Shown one piece after another: positions 1-9,003 of a stretch of DNA of 64,000 nt. The notes beneath the pieces were generated by a model, which was not told where the DNA came from, searched no databases, and saw only the letters and a list, made by a program, of their open reading frames with translations. This DNA comes from Planifilum fulgidum (GTDB taxonomy: Bacteria; Bacillota; Bacilli; Thermoactinomycetales; DSM-44946), in NCBI RefSeq assembly GCF_900113175.1, contig NZ_FOOK01000011.1, forward strand, positions 1 through 64,000. The letters are read 5' to 3'. The position numbers and the translations under genes were made by a program. Numbering within the stretch: the first letter of the stretch is position 1; every line of letters begins with the position of its first letter.

Positions 1-2
1 AA

Positions 3-212
3 CAACTGTATAAACGACGGAGTCAGACCATTGAGCGCAGCTTCGCTGACGCCAAAGAACTTCATGGGCTTCGTTATGCACGCTACAGGGGGCTTGCCAA
101 AGTCAGAGAGCAATGCCTCCTTATTGCCGTGGCTCAAAACATCAAAAAAATGGCCTTGCTCCTCTCGAAGAGAGGAAAAGGCTTTGTGATCCGCCTAATT
201 TACCAAATCTAA
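3..212 (+). CDS. IS1182-type transposase, C-terminal end (5' cut by window)
   Basis: Frame 3 is open from the window edge to a TAA at 210-212. It encodes about 69 residues containing QTIERSFADAKELHGLRYAR and a following RGLAKVREQCLLIAVAQNIK stretch. The spacing of an E-R-x-F-x-D-A-K-x-x-H-G-x-R-Y pattern is typical of the C-terminal end of IS1182 (DDE, IS5-superfamily-like) transposases. Only the tail is visible, so it cannot be said whether the element is intact. The family call rests on motif memory and has not been searched. Confidence 0.7.
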   Translation, partial: QLYKRRSQTIERSFADAKELHGLRYARYRGLAKVREQCLLIAVAQNIKKMALLLSKRGKGFVIRLIYQI

Positions 213-245
213 TTTCCTTTATCTGTTTATTCCCCATAAACATGC

Positions 246-284
246 AACCCCTGGCGCTTTTCTTGCGAAAAGAGCCAGGGGGTT
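246..284. terminator. Hairpin downstream of transposase tail
   Basis: AACCCCTGGC (246-255) pairs with GCCAGGGGGTT (274-284), and the loop region itself can pair (CTTTT with GAAAAG). The T-run is weak, so it may be either a terminator or part of the IS end. Confidence 0.45.
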
Positions 285-299
285 TGTCATCAATCTCGG

Positions 300-330
300 G
301 GAAGTGCCGCCGATTAAAGGCGGCACTTCC
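300..330. repeat. Perfect 12-bp inverted repeat
   Basis: GGAAGTGCCGCC (300-311), a 7-nt spacer GATTAAA, then GGCGGCACTTCC (319-330). It lies about 90 bp after the transposase stop. It could be a bidirectional terminator for the transposase or an IS-associated structure, and no long T-run follows. Confidence 0.55.
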
Positions 331-651
331 CTTGTTATCTGTGAAATTTTCGCGCGGGAAGGCCGTCGTCCCCCGGCCTGGCTCCCCCTTTCCGCCGCAT
401 GCGCCGAAACCCGGCAACCGGTCATCCCCCCCGGAATGGACCGCGCCGGGCCGCCTTTCCGGGCGACGCGGCATCGTTCCAAGTCCGCTGCGACGGCCGT
501 GGATTGGAGACCCCGCCATTCGGCTGTGTGGTGACTCGGTTGCTTTCGATGCGACGTCTTAACGCTTCTGCGGGCCGAGGACCTTTCGGACGATCCGAAG
601 CCTCGTCGATCTTTTCCTTTCATCTTCTTTTGCGATTTGCCGTTTTCGCAT
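331..651. other. Gene-free stretch
   Basis: Several open frames cross this stretch on both strands, but none has a ribosome binding site, recognisable motifs or plausible composition. I see no supported gene or RNA. Confidence 0.5.
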
Positions 652-1437
652 TCAGTCGCCCTGCGGCAGATTCAGACGCCGGACCGTGTCCGCGGCGAAG
701 TCCGATGTGAGCCGGACGGATAGGCGGTAACCGTCCTTCTCCAGCGAAACTTCCGTCCGATTCCCTCCGCCGTCCCTGCCAAACCGGGAAGAGAGGCGGG
801 AGAAAAAGTCTTCGTCGGGCGTTCCCAGCACCACGTGCATGTCGGGCTTCAGCGCCCGCATGGCGATCGGGATCCACGGGCGGTTTCTGTCGACCGTCAC
901 GGCGTGGGCCGTCCCACTGATGACGAAGGAGAACTGCTCGCTGGGATCCTTGGAACGGAAGCCGAGCTCCGTTTCGAGCCATGACCGAAACCGGGGCACG
1001 CTCTGTACCGGGAACCCGATTTCCCGCAGATACAGCGCGTTGAGCGGCCCGTGCGCCGGGATTACATCTTCGGGAACATAGGAATGGGCGATGAGCTCGA
1101 CCAGATTTCCGTCCCCGTCCCGGAAGTAGAGATTGCGCCGGATCGGGGTTTCGTCGATTTCACGGCCGTCGGGCCAGGCGGCAATCAGCAGCCCGGACCG
1201 CCGGACGAGGTCGGCGGACTCGTAAAAGCGGGAGTAGGGCACTTGAATGGCAAAGTGAACCGGTGCAAGGGGCTTGTCCGACAGGAAAAAAGACAAACGG
1301 GCAAAGGCCGTCAGAGAAAAGGAGATTTGATCGGAAGATTCATCGGCGACGGGAAGGCCCAGCCGCTGGTGGTATACTTGCTTGGTTCCGCTGATGGAGA
1401 CAGTGGGAAGACGCAATTCGGCAAAGTGCGTGATCAA
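652..1437 (-). CDS. VOC (glyoxalase/dioxygenase-fold) family protein
   Basis: 261 residues with two vicinal-oxygen-chelate half-domains. The first holds PTVSISGTKQVYHQRLGLPV, then HFAIQVP and the closing GDGNLVELIAH. The second begins near residue 135 with LREIGFPVQSV. The H and E in HFAIQVP and NLVELIAH are the usual metal ligands of one half-site. The start is TTG at 1437, preceded by ATTCAGGAGGCC with 8-9 nt spacing. The gene is monocistronic and divergent from the sugar transporter. Substrate is unknown. The family covers glyoxalases, ring-cleaving dioxygenases and resistance proteins, and nothing here discriminates between them. Confidence 0.8.
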   Translation of the reverse strand: MITHFAELRLPTVSISGTKQVYHQRLGLPVADESSDQISFSLTAFARLSFFLSDKPLAPVHFAIQVPYSRFYESADLVRRSGLLIAAWPDGREIDETPIRRNLYFRDGDGNLVELIAHSYVPEDVIPAHGPLNALYLREIGFPVQSVPRFRSWLETELGFRSKDPSEQFSFVISGTAHAVTVDRNRPWIPIAMRALKPDMHVVLGTPDEDFFSRLSSRFGRDGGGNRTEVSLEKDGYRLSVRLTSDFAADTVRRLNLPQGD

Positions 1438-1567
1438 TGTTTTTGGCCTCCTGAATGTATTTAAATTTGCGCAGATTAATCATACACGCGCTTTTCCCCC
1501 TTGCCCAGAAAATCCTGGACATTGTCCGTTTTTCTTTTTCGCGAAGACGGCATTGGGATGCTATTCC

Positions 1568-1590
1568 TTTGAATTCAAATGATTTATAAT
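1568..1590 (+). promoter_or_regulatory. Palindrome and -10-like box upstream of sugar ABC operon
   Basis: TTTGAATTCAAA (1568-1579) is a perfect 12-bp palindrome immediately followed by TATAAT at 1585-1590. No convincing -35 is present at 16-18 nt. The palindrome overlaps where a -35/-10 spacer would sit, as expected of a repressor operator. The role is inferred. Confidence 0.35.
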
Positions 1591-1674
1591 ATCTAGAGGA
1601 TAGACTCAATTTTGCCGGCGAAGCCGCGGGTTTTCCGGGAGTCAAACGTTCGATGACGGAAGGAGTTGGGATGG

Positions 1675-2967
1675 ATGGGACGCCCCTGGCGAAAGAAGCG
1701 GAACATTTCGGTGATGATCGCCTTGGTCTTGGTGCTCGCCGCTTGCGGTTCCGGCGGGCAGAGCGCCGACGGCGGCGGGGACAACAAGCAGGTGGAGATT
1801 TTCAGCTGGTGGACCGGTGCGGGGGAGGAAGCCGGGCTCCATGCCCTGATCGATTTGTTCAAGGAAAAGCATCCCGACATTGAAGTGATCAACGCCGCCG
1901 TGGCCGGTGGAGCGGGCACCAACGCCAAGGCGACGTTGGCCACCCGCATGCAGGGGAATGATCCGCCGGACACCTTCCAGGTGCACGGAGGAGCCGAGCT
2001 GAACGAGGGATGGGTGGCGGCCGGAAAGATGGAGCCCCTGAACGATTTGTACGAAGAAGAGGGGTGGATGGATAAGTTTCCCGAGGAGCTCATCGAGCTG
2101 GTCAGCAAGGACGGCAACATCTATTCCGTTCCGGTCAACATTCACCGGGGCAATGTCCTGTGGTACAACAAGAAGATTTTCGAAGAAAACGGGCTGAAGC
2201 CGCCCAAGACCTTTGACGAGTTTTTCGACGTGGCCGAAAAGCTGAAGAAAAAGGGCGTCACTCCCCTGGCGCTGGGGGACAAGGAGCCTTGGACGGCCAC
2301 CCACTTGTTTGAGACGGTTCTCCTCGGGACCCTGGGGCCGGAGGACTACAACAAGGTGTGGAGCGGGGAGCTGGCCTTCGATGATCCCAAGGTGAAGAAG
2401 GCCCTTGAAACCTTCAAGCGGATGCTCCGGTACACCAACAGCGACCACGCCGCCCGCAACTGGCAGGACGCCGCCCAGATGGTGGCCAAGGGCGAAGCGG
2501 CGATGAACGTGATGGGGGATTGGGTGAAGGGCTACTTCACCACCGATCTGAAATTGAAACCGAACAAGGATTTCGGCTGGGCTCCGACTCCGGAGACCGA
2601 GGGCACCTTCATGGTGATCACGGACACCTTCGGTCTGCCCAAGGGGGCCAAAAATCCCGAAGCGACCAAGGCTTTCCTCAAGGTGCTGGGCTCCGTCGAG
2701 GGGCAGGACGTGTTCAATCCGCTGAAGGGATCGATCCCCGCCCGGGTGGATGCGGATGTGAACAAATACGACGAATACGGCAAACAGACCATCGAGGACT
2801 TCAAGAACAATCGGCTGACGCCCAGTTTGGCCCACGGTTCCGCGGCTGCGGAAGGATTCCTGACGGAGGCGAACAAGATCATCAACACCTTCGTCACCCA
2901 GGGGGACGTGGACCAGGCCGCGGGTGCCCTGAAACAGGCGGCCACATCCAGCGGGATCGGAAAGTGA
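1675..2967 (+). CDS. Sugar ABC transporter substrate-binding lipoprotein
   Basis: About 430 residues. A basic n-region (RPWRKKR), a hydrophobic core and the lipobox LAAC predict an exported lipid-anchored protein. The mature part has the family-1 solute-binding pattern: FSWWTGAGEEAG, GGAELNEGWVA, VPVNIHRGNVLWYNKKIF and MGDWVKGYF. This resembles GtsA-type glucose/mannose binding proteins. ATG 1675 is chosen because GGAAGGAG (1658-1665) is 9 nt upstream; a TTG at 1666 is also in frame. It is first of three genes, followed by two permeases. No ATPase gene is nearby, so a shared MsmX/UgpC-type ATPase is probably used. Confidence 0.9.
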   Translation: MGRPWRKKRNISVMIALVLVLAACGSGGQSADGGGDNKQVEIFSWWTGAGEEAGLHALIDLFKEKHPDIEVINAAVAGGAGTNAKATLATRMQGNDPPDTFQVHGGAELNEGWVAAGKMEPLNDLYEEEGWMDKFPEELIELVSKDGNIYSVPVNIHRGNVLWYNKKIFEENGLKPPKTFDEFFDVAEKLKKKGVTPLALGDKEPWTATHLFETVLLGTLGPEDYNKVWSGELAFDDPKVKKALETFKRMLRYTNSDHAARNWQDAAQMVAKGEAAMNVMGDWVKGYFTTDLKLKPNKDFGWAPTPETEGTFMVITDTFGLPKGAKNPEATKAFLKVLGSVEGQDVFNPLKGSIPARVDADVNKYDEYGKQTIEDFKNNRLTPSLAHGSAAAEGFLTEANKIINTFVTQGDVDQAAGALKQAATSSGIGK

Positions 2968-3101
2968 GAAAGGTTCATTTCGCCTCTCGGCCGGCGTGTC
3001 CGCTTGCCTGAGGTCAAGCAGGGGCGGTTGTGACGCGCGATGGCGTTGCAATGCGCCCCTTTCGACGATTTGATCCAATTCACCGGAGAAGGAGCAATGG
3101 G

Positions 3102-4016
3102 ATGAGGCGAAAGGAACAGTGGATGTCGTTTTTGCTGGTGCTTCCCTCTTTCTTGGCAATCGCCGTCTTCGTTTACGGATTTATCGGCTGGACGGGGGCC
3201 GTTTCCTTCACGGAATGGAACACCCTGGTTCCCGATTGGTCCTGGGCGGGGCTGAAAAACTATCTGTACCTGTTTGGTGATCTCCGCTTCCAGGCGGATT
3301 TGCGCAACACGCTCGTGTTCACGGTGCTCTTCATCGTCCTGTCGACGGGGTTGGGCCTTTTCTTGGCGGTTATGCTGGACCGCCGAATCCGCGGCGAGTC
3401 CGTGTTTCGCAATATTTTCATCTTTCCCATGGCCTTGTCCTTCATCGTGACGGGTGTGGTGTGGCAGTGGATCTTCAACCCTTCCACGGGGGTCAACCTG
3501 CTTCTGAAGGAGTGGGGATTGGAGAAGCTTCCCCAGTGGTACGTGGACACCCGGGTGATTCCCGGCGTGGAGTGGGGTCAAATTTCCTTCGGAATCCCCC
3601 TGGCGCTGATCGCCGTGGTGATCGCCGCCGTCTGGCAGCTGTCCGGCTTTGCGATGGCCATGTACCTGGCGGGCCTGCGGGCGATTCCCGAGGAACTGCG
3701 GGAGGCGGCCCGGGTGGACGGGGCCAATGAATGGCAGGTGCTCCACAAGGTGGTCCTGCCCCAGCTCCGACCGATCACCTGGAGCGTCGTCATCATCCTG
3801 GGGCACATTTCCCTGAAGATCTTCGATCTGATCTATGCGATGACGGGCCCCGGGGCGATGTTTGTGACGGACATGCCGGGGGTGTACATGTTTGAGACCA
3901 CCTTCCGGGGGAACCACTACGCCCAGGGGGCCGCCATCGCGGTGATCATGCTGCTTCTGGTGTCCGCCCTGATCGTTCCTTATCTTTGGAGCAACCTGCG
4001 CAGGGGGGTGGAGTGA
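3102..4016 (+). CDS. Sugar ABC transporter permease (MalF/GtsB-like)
   Basis: 304 residues with about six membrane segments, starting with a hydrophobic helix after MRRKEQW. The cytoplasmic EAA loop reads [24 protein letters not shown], the contact site for the ATPase. ATG 3102 has GGAGAAGGAG 7 nt upstream; the frame is open further upstream, to about 3030, without a better start. The stop TGA overlaps the ATG of the next permease, so the two are translationally coupled. It is the inner-membrane partner of the lipoprotein upstream. Confidence 0.9.
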   Translation: MRRKEQWMSFLLVLPSFLAIAVFVYGFIGWTGAVSFTEWNTLVPDWSWAGLKNYLYLFGDLRFQADLRNTLVFTVLFIVLSTGLGLFLAVMLDRRIRGESVFRNIFIFPMALSFIVTGVVWQWIFNPSTGVNLLLKEWGLEKLPQWYVDTRVIPGVEWGQISFGIPLALIAVVIAAVWQLSGFAMAMYLAGLRAIPEELREAARVDGANEWQVLHKVVLPQLRPITWSVVIILGHISLKIFDLIYAMTGPGAMFVTDMPGVYMFETTFRGNHYAQGAAIAVIMLLLVSALIVPYLWSNLRRGVE

Positions 4017-4840
4017 TGCCCATCGCACGCCGGGTTTTGCGGCTGCTGCTCTATCTGATCCTGCTGTCCCTCTCCCTGTTTTATCTGACACCCGTTTACG
4101 TCATGGCGGTCACCAGCTTCAAGGGGATGGAGGAAGCCACCCTCGACCGCATGTGGGATCTGCCCTCCTCCTTCGATCTGGCAAGCTATGCGACCGCCTA
4201 CGAGAAGCTGGCCCCGCACCTGCTCAACAGCCTGTATCTGACGATTCCGGCCACCCTTTTCACGGCCCTTCTGGGATCGCTGAACGGATATGTCCTGTCC
4301 AAATGGCGCTTCCGCGGCGCCGACACGCTGTTCACCCTGCTGTTGTTCGGCATGTTCATTCCTTACCAAAGCATCCTGATTCCCTTGATCCAGTTCATGC
4401 AGGGCATCGGCCTGTACAACTCGATCCCCGGCTTGATCCTGATTCACGTGGTGTACGGGATTCCGATCGCCACCCTGATCTTCCGCAATTTTTACGCGGG
4501 GATTCCGACGGAGATCCTGGAGGCGGCCAAGATTGACGGTTGCGGAATGTTGGGCATTTACCGGCGGATCATCCTGCCCCTGTCCCTGTCCGGTTTTGTG
4601 GTGGTGGGCATCTGGGAGTTTACCCAGGTGTGGAACGAATTTCTTTTTGCCGTCACGATGACCACTTCCACCCAGCAGCCGGTCATGGTTGCCCTGCAAA
4701 ACCTCTCGGGCAGCCAGATCGTGCAGTGGAACGTGCAGATGGCCGGCGCCCTGCTCGCCGCGCTGCCCACCCTGCTGGTGTATATTTTTCTGGGCAGGTA
4801 CTTCATCCGCGGCCTCCTGGCCGGTTCGCTGAAGGGATGA
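4016..4840 (+). CDS. Sugar ABC transporter permease (MalG/GtsC-like)
   Basis: 274 residues and about six membrane helices. The EAA loop is [23 protein letters not shown]. The C-terminus ends [12 protein letters not shown], the ending typical of MalG-type carbohydrate permeases (GLTAGAVKG). ATG 4016 overlaps the TGA of the upstream permease by one base, with AGGGGGGTGGA just before. The transported sugar cannot be read from sequence. No hydrolase or kinase is in the operon. Confidence 0.9.
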   Translation: MPIARRVLRLLLYLILLSLSLFYLTPVYVMAVTSFKGMEEATLDRMWDLPSSFDLASYATAYEKLAPHLLNSLYLTIPATLFTALLGSLNGYVLSKWRFRGADTLFTLLLFGMFIPYQSILIPLIQFMQGIGLYNSIPGLILIHVVYGIPIATLIFRNFYAGIPTEILEAAKIDGCGMLGIYRRIILPLSLSGFVVVGIWEFTQVWNEFLFAVTMTTSTQQPVMVALQNLSGSQIVQWNVQMAGALLAALPTLLVYIFLGRYFIRGLLAGSLKG

Positions 4841-5034
4841 GCCGCCGTCGTCCGGCGGAGACCGAAGGGGTCCTGCCCGCGGTTTTCCTCCGGCGATTTT
4901 TTCACCGCTGGCCGAAGATGTTTGATCCTCGCCGACCGGTGGAATTTTCATGACGGGTCAGGTTTCCCGGTTCGGTGGCCTTTGAAAGAAGGTGAACATT
5001 TTACGAAAACCCCTGACCCAGTGATTTTTTGCCC

Positions 5035-5063
5035 TTTTTGACTGCAGAAATTTCTGATATAAT
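5035..5063 (+). promoter_or_regulatory. Probable promoter of fixABCX
   Basis: TATAAT at 5058-5063 within GATATAAT. A TTGACT at 5038-5043 gives a short 14-nt spacer, whereas a weaker TTTTTG at 5035 gives 17 nt. The fixA start is 74 bp downstream of the -10. No Fnr-type box is visible here. Confidence 0.5.
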
Positions 5064-5136
5064 TAGCATGTGACAGATTGAACAAACTTTGCGTCCATGG
5101 GCTTCAATTGGACCGGGAGGGGGAGGAGTCAGGGAG

Positions 5137-5994
5137 ATGCTGCATATCGTCGTCTGTGTCAAACAGGTTCCCGACAGCCGTGAGATACGGATCGATCCCA
5201 AGACGAACACGCTCATCCGTCAGGGAGTGCCTGCCATCGCCAATTTCTACGACATGCACGGATTGGAGGAAGCCCTTCGCATCAAGGACCGGTACGGCGC
5301 CCGCATCACCGTGATCACCATGGGTCCGCCGCCCGCCGAAAAGGCGTTGAAGGAATGCATTTCCCTCGGGGCGGACGAGGCGATCCTGGTGACGGACCGG
5401 AAGTTCGCCGGGGCGGATACGCTGGCCACTTCCTATGTGCTGGCCAAGGCGATCCAGAAGGCGGCGGATCAATTCGGTCCCGTCGACCTGGTGTTCTGCG
5501 GCAAGCAAACCCTGGACGGAGACACGGGACAGGTCGGACCGGGAATCGCCTGCCGGTTGAATCTGGAGCAGCTCACCTATGTCGAGAAGGTGGTGAATCT
5601 GGACCCCGAGAAGCGGCGGATCACCGTCCATCGCCATCTGGAGGACGGCGTGGAAGTGGTGGAGACGAAATTGCCCGCGCTGATCACGGCGCTTCAGGAA
5701 TTGAACAAGGTCCGCCGGGCCAGTTTGCCCGGAATGATCCGGGCGGCCCGTTACAAGCCCATCGTCTGGTCGGTCAAGGATTTCCCGGATATCGACATGA
5801 ACAATATCGGGCTCAGGGGGTCGCCGACCATCGTCGCCAAATCGTGGGTCCCCGAGCAAAAGCCGGTTGACGGCGAGATCCTGGAGAAGGCGTCTCCGGA
5901 AGAGACGGCCAAGAAGTTGGTCGACAAGCTGTGGGAGACCGAACTGCCGGAGAAGCTCGGCTGGGTTGAGGAGAGGGAGGAGGTCGCCCAATGA
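5137..5994 (+). CDS. fixA: Electron transfer flavoprotein beta subunit FixA
   Basis: 285 residues. It opens MLHIVVCVKQVPDSREIRID, the ETF-beta N-terminus, followed by GLEEALRIKD, GADEAILVTDR and the nucleotide-binding stretch CGKQTLDGDTGQVGPG. ATG 5137 follows GGGAGGGGGAGGAG. It pairs with FixB to bind FAD and, in FixABCX complexes, is the site of electron bifurcation from NADH. It is first of four overlapping or close genes whose content (FixA, FixB, FixC, FixX) defines the complex and distinguishes it from the ordinary beta-oxidation ETF. Confidence 0.93.
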   Translation: MLHIVVCVKQVPDSREIRIDPKTNTLIRQGVPAIANFYDMHGLEEALRIKDRYGARITVITMGPPPAEKALKECISLGADEAILVTDRKFAGADTLATSYVLAKAIQKAADQFGPVDLVFCGKQTLDGDTGQVGPGIACRLNLEQLTYVEKVVNLDPEKRRITVHRHLEDGVEVVETKLPALITALQELNKVRRASLPGMIRAARYKPIVWSVKDFPDIDMNNIGLRGSPTIVAKSWVPEQKPVDGEILEKASPEETAKKLVDKLWETELPEKLGWVEEREEVAQ

Positions 5995-7043
5995 CGGAAA
6001 AAATCAAACAAAACGCTGAACCCGACTGGTCCGAGTACCGGGGCGTGCTGGTGGTCGTTGAACAACGGGACGGGAAAGCCAAGCCGGTTTCCTGGCAGCT
6101 GTTGGGGATCGGACGGAAGTTGGCCCAAAAGCTGGAGGTGGACACCCTCGCGCTGGTGATGGGGCACGACGTCGAGCACCTGGCTCGGGAGGCGGTGTAT
6201 TACGGGGCGGACAAGGTGTACATCGCCGACGATCCGGTGCTGAAGCATTACCGCACCTATCCCTACAGCCGGGTCTGCCTGGAGTTGTTCCGCAAAATCA
6301 AGCCGGAGATCGTCCTGTTCGGCGCCACCTATACCGGGCGGGATTTGGCCGGGGCGATTGCGACGCACCTTCCGACGGGACTGACCGCCGATTGCACGAT
6401 GCTGGACGTGGAGCCCCCGCCAAGCCGGCTGCTTCTCGCCAGCCGTCCGGCCTTCTCGGAAAAGATGGTGGCGACGATCCTGTGCAAAAAATATCGCCCG
6501 CAGATGGCGACGGCGCGGCCGGGGGTGTTCGACGCCCTGCCGAGGGATCCTTCCCGCCAGGGAGAGATGATCCCCTTCCCATGTCCCGTGAAGGAAGAAG
6601 ATGTGGCCGCCCGGGTGATCGACTTTATTCAGGATGAACAGCGGGTGAACCTGGAGGACGCCTCCGTGATCGTGGCCGGCGGTCGTGGACTGGGCGGCCC
6701 CGAAGGTTTCAAGGTGCTCAAGGAGTTGGCGGATGCCCTGGGCGGCGAGGTCGGGGCGAGCCGTGCCGTGGTGGAAGCGGGATGGATCAGCCACGACCAC
6801 CAGGTGGGGCAGACGGGCCACACCGTTCGGCCCAAGCTGTACATCGCCGTCGGGATTTCCGGCGCCGTCCAACATGTGGTGGGGATGCAGAATTCCGATG
6901 TCATCGTGGCGATCAACAAGGATCCGAACGCTCCCATCTTCAAGGTGGCCCACTATGGGGTGGTGGGTGACTGGGCCGAGATCGTTCCGGCGATGATCGA
7001 GGAAGTGAAAAAGCGCAGGGGACTTGCAACGGTCGAAACTTGA
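5991..7043 (+). CDS. fixB: Electron transfer flavoprotein alpha subunit FixB
   Basis: 350 residues. The N-terminal ETF domain carries GVLVVVEQRDGKAKPVSWQL. The C-terminal FAD domain shows VIVAGGRGLGGPEGFKVL, GQTGHTVRPKLYIAVGISGA and QNSDVIVAINKDPNAPIF, all hallmark ETF-alpha sequences. ATG 5991 overlaps the fixA stop by four bases (ATGA), indicating coupled translation. It forms the heterodimer with FixA at the cytoplasmic face of the membrane and passes one electron branch to FixC. Confidence 0.94.
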   Translation: MTEKIKQNAEPDWSEYRGVLVVVEQRDGKAKPVSWQLLGIGRKLAQKLEVDTLALVMGHDVEHLAREAVYYGADKVYIADDPVLKHYRTYPYSRVCLELFRKIKPEIVLFGATYTGRDLAGAIATHLPTGLTADCTMLDVEPPPSRLLLASRPAFSEKMVATILCKKYRPQMATARPGVFDALPRDPSRQGEMIPFPCPVKEEDVAARVIDFIQDEQRVNLEDASVIVAGGRGLGGPEGFKVLKELADALGGEVGASRAVVEAGWISHDHQVGQTGHTVRPKLYIAVGISGAVQHVVGMQNSDVIVAINKDPNAPIFKVAHYGVVGDWAEIVPAMIEEVKKRRGLATVET

Positions 7044-7198
7044 TGTCGGCCGCAAGTCGCACCGCCGGGGGTGGCGCGGAGGCGCAGCATGAGGCGCAAG
7101 GCCGAGGCGCCCCTCCGGCGCCCGACGAGCTTCATCAGTCTTTGAAACGGCAGGATTTCATGGACGGAAGACCACAGGGAACGGAGGAGGCGGAGAGG

Positions 7199-8506
7199 AT
7201 GGCTCAGGAAAAATTTGACGCTATCGTGGTGGGGGCCGGACCCGCCGGCAGCGCCGCCGCCTATACGATGGCCAAGGCGGGACTTTCGGTGGTGCTCCTG
7301 GAACGGGGCGAATTTCCGGGTGCCAAAAACTTGTTCGGCGGCGTATTGTATCGGAAACAGCTGGAGGACATCCTTCCGGACAAGTGGAAGAAGGCGCCGG
7401 TGGAACGGCGGATCGTCGAACAGCGGATTTGGCTGATGGGAGAAGAGTCGGCCGTCACCCTGAGTCACCGCAATGAAGCGTTCAAGGAACCGCCCAACTG
7501 CTGGACGGCTCTGCGCGTCAAATTTGACCAATGGTTCGCCGATCAGGCGGTGGAAGCCGGAGCCCTGCCCATCTATTCGACCGTGGCGACCGAGTTGATC
7601 ACCGAAGGGGACCGGGTGATCGGCGTCCGCACGGACCGTGAAGACGGGGATCTGTACGCCGATGCGGTGATCATCGCCGACGGGGTGAACTCGCTTTTGG
7701 GGAAATCCCTGGGCATCCACCGGGAGTGGAGGCCGGACGAGGTTTCACTGGCGGTCAAAGAGGTGATCGCTCTCCCCCGGGAAAAGATCGAGGACCGGTT
7801 CAACCTGGAGAAGGACGAGGGGGTCACCATCGAATTTATGGGCAAAACCTCCCTCGGGATGGCCGGGCTGGGCTTTCTCTACACGAACAAGGACACCCTT
7901 TCCCTGGGCATCGGCATCATGGTGAACCATCTCAAAAAGAATAAGATCAAGCCCTACGAGATTTTGGACCATGTCAAGAAACACCCGATGATCCGGCGCC
8001 TCATCGAGGGTGGGGAAGTGAAGGAATATTCCGGACACTTGATCCCCGAAGGCGGTTGGAATTCGGTCCCGCAGCTCAGCGGAAACGGTTGGTGCATCAC
8101 GGGGGACGCCGCGCAGTTGGTCAACTTTGTGCATCGGGAAGGATCCAACCTGGCGATGATGTCGGGCAAATATGCCGCGGAGGCGGTGATCGAGGCGAAG
8201 AAGCGCGGAGATTTCTCCCGGGAGACCCTCAGCCTGTACGACGAGAAGGTTCGCCAATCCTTCATCCGAAAGGACCTCGTCAAATACAAGGGCATGCACG
8301 AATTCCTGATGGAGGAGGATCCCGACCTTCTCTTCAATCGCCTGCCGCAGGCGGCCAATCAGGCCTTCTATGAACTGTTCCTCGTGGACGGGGTTCCCAA
8401 GGGCGAGAAACAGAAGAAGATGTTCCAATACCTGAAGGAGGCTGCCGGCGGGGTCTGGGGGCTCGCCAGACTGGGGATTAAAGGATGGAGGGCGATGAAC
8501 GGATGA
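7199..8506 (+). CDS. fixC: FixC, ETF:quinone oxidoreductase-like flavoprotein
   Basis: 435 residues. The N-terminal Rossmann motif is DAIVVGAGPAGSAAAYTMAK with the acidic ribose-binding E in LLERGEFPGAKNLFGG. A later FAD segment reads WCITGDAAQLVNFVHREGSN. Length matches FixC of enterics and diazotrophs (about 430). ATG 7199 is preceded by GGAGGAGG with 8-nt spacing. The frame is open back to 7040 and a TGATG overlap with fixB exists there, but that extension is low-complexity and lacks homology-like sequence. It is expected to reduce menaquinone at the membrane. Confidence 0.93.
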   Translation: MAQEKFDAIVVGAGPAGSAAAYTMAKAGLSVVLLERGEFPGAKNLFGGVLYRKQLEDILPDKWKKAPVERRIVEQRIWLMGEESAVTLSHRNEAFKEPPNCWTALRVKFDQWFADQAVEAGALPIYSTVATELITEGDRVIGVRTDREDGDLYADAVIIADGVNSLLGKSLGIHREWRPDEVSLAVKEVIALPREKIEDRFNLEKDEGVTIEFMGKTSLGMAGLGFLYTNKDTLSLGIGIMVNHLKKNKIKPYEILDHVKKHPMIRRLIEGGEVKEYSGHLIPEGGWNSVPQLSGNGWCITGDAAQLVNFVHREGSNLAMMSGKYAAEAVIEAKKRGDFSRETLSLYDEKVRQSFIRKDLVKYKGMHEFLMEEDPDLLFNRLPQAANQAFYELFLVDGVPKGEKQKKMFQYLKEAAGGVWGLARLGIKGWRAMNG

Positions 8507-8784
8507 GTGAAATGAAAATCGCCGATCGGTTGTTCACCATCCGGTACAAAGTGGATGAACAGTCCCACCTGATCATCAAGGATCAGGAGGTGTGCCGGAA
8601 GTGCGAAACCAAGGAGTGCACCCATTTCTGCCCGGCGGATGTCTACGAATGGACCGGCGAAATGACCACGGTGGCCTTTGAAAACTGCATCGAGTGCGGG
8701 ACCTGCCGGATCGGCTGTCCCTATTACAACATCCACTGGGTGTATCCGAAGGGCGGTTATGGCATCACGTATAAATACGGATAA
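8503..8784 (+). CDS. fixX: FixX ferredoxin-like iron-sulfur protein
   Basis: 93 residues with two cysteine clusters, VCRKCETKECTHFCPADVY and NCIECGTCRIGCPYYN. The second is a classical [4Fe-4S] CxxCxxCxxxCP motif. The C-terminus GGYGITYKYG is the conserved FixX ending. ATG 8503 overlaps the fixC stop by four bases, and GGAGGGCG lies 9 nt upstream. It acts with FixC, together corresponding to the single-chain ETF-QO of mitochondria. Confidence 0.93.
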   Translation: MSEMKIADRLFTIRYKVDEQSHLIIKDQEVCRKCETKECTHFCPADVYEWTGEMTTVAFENCIECGTCRIGCPYYNIHWVYPKGGYGITYKYG

Positions 8785-8816
8785 AAACCAGCGGGGACTC
8801 CCCCCGGAGGATGGAA

Positions 8817-8856
8817 GGGGTGTGCCGCGGGGGCTGAATGCTGCGGCACACCTTTT
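8817..8856 (+). terminator. Terminator of fixABCX
   Basis: GGTGTGCCGC (8819-8828) pairs with GCGGCACACC (8843-8852), followed by TTTT. It sits 32 bp after the fixX stop. Confidence 0.75.
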
Positions 8857-9003
8857 CGGGTGTATGGAGCTTTCACCCTGTCTGACGCGGGACAGGGTTG
8901 TTTTATGGTCGGCCGCGAAATGGATGGGGGACGGATTTTTCCGGTATAATGGGATCAAGATTTGCCAAGAAGGCGAATGCGCCATCAGTGGGGAGGGAAA
9001 CGG

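Noticed and set aside
1642-3159. 505-residue minus-strand open frame opposite the sugar ABC genes
   Set aside because: Arg/Pro/His-rich shadow of a GC-rich gene with no motifs and no ribosome binding site. The plus-strand lipoprotein is unambiguous.
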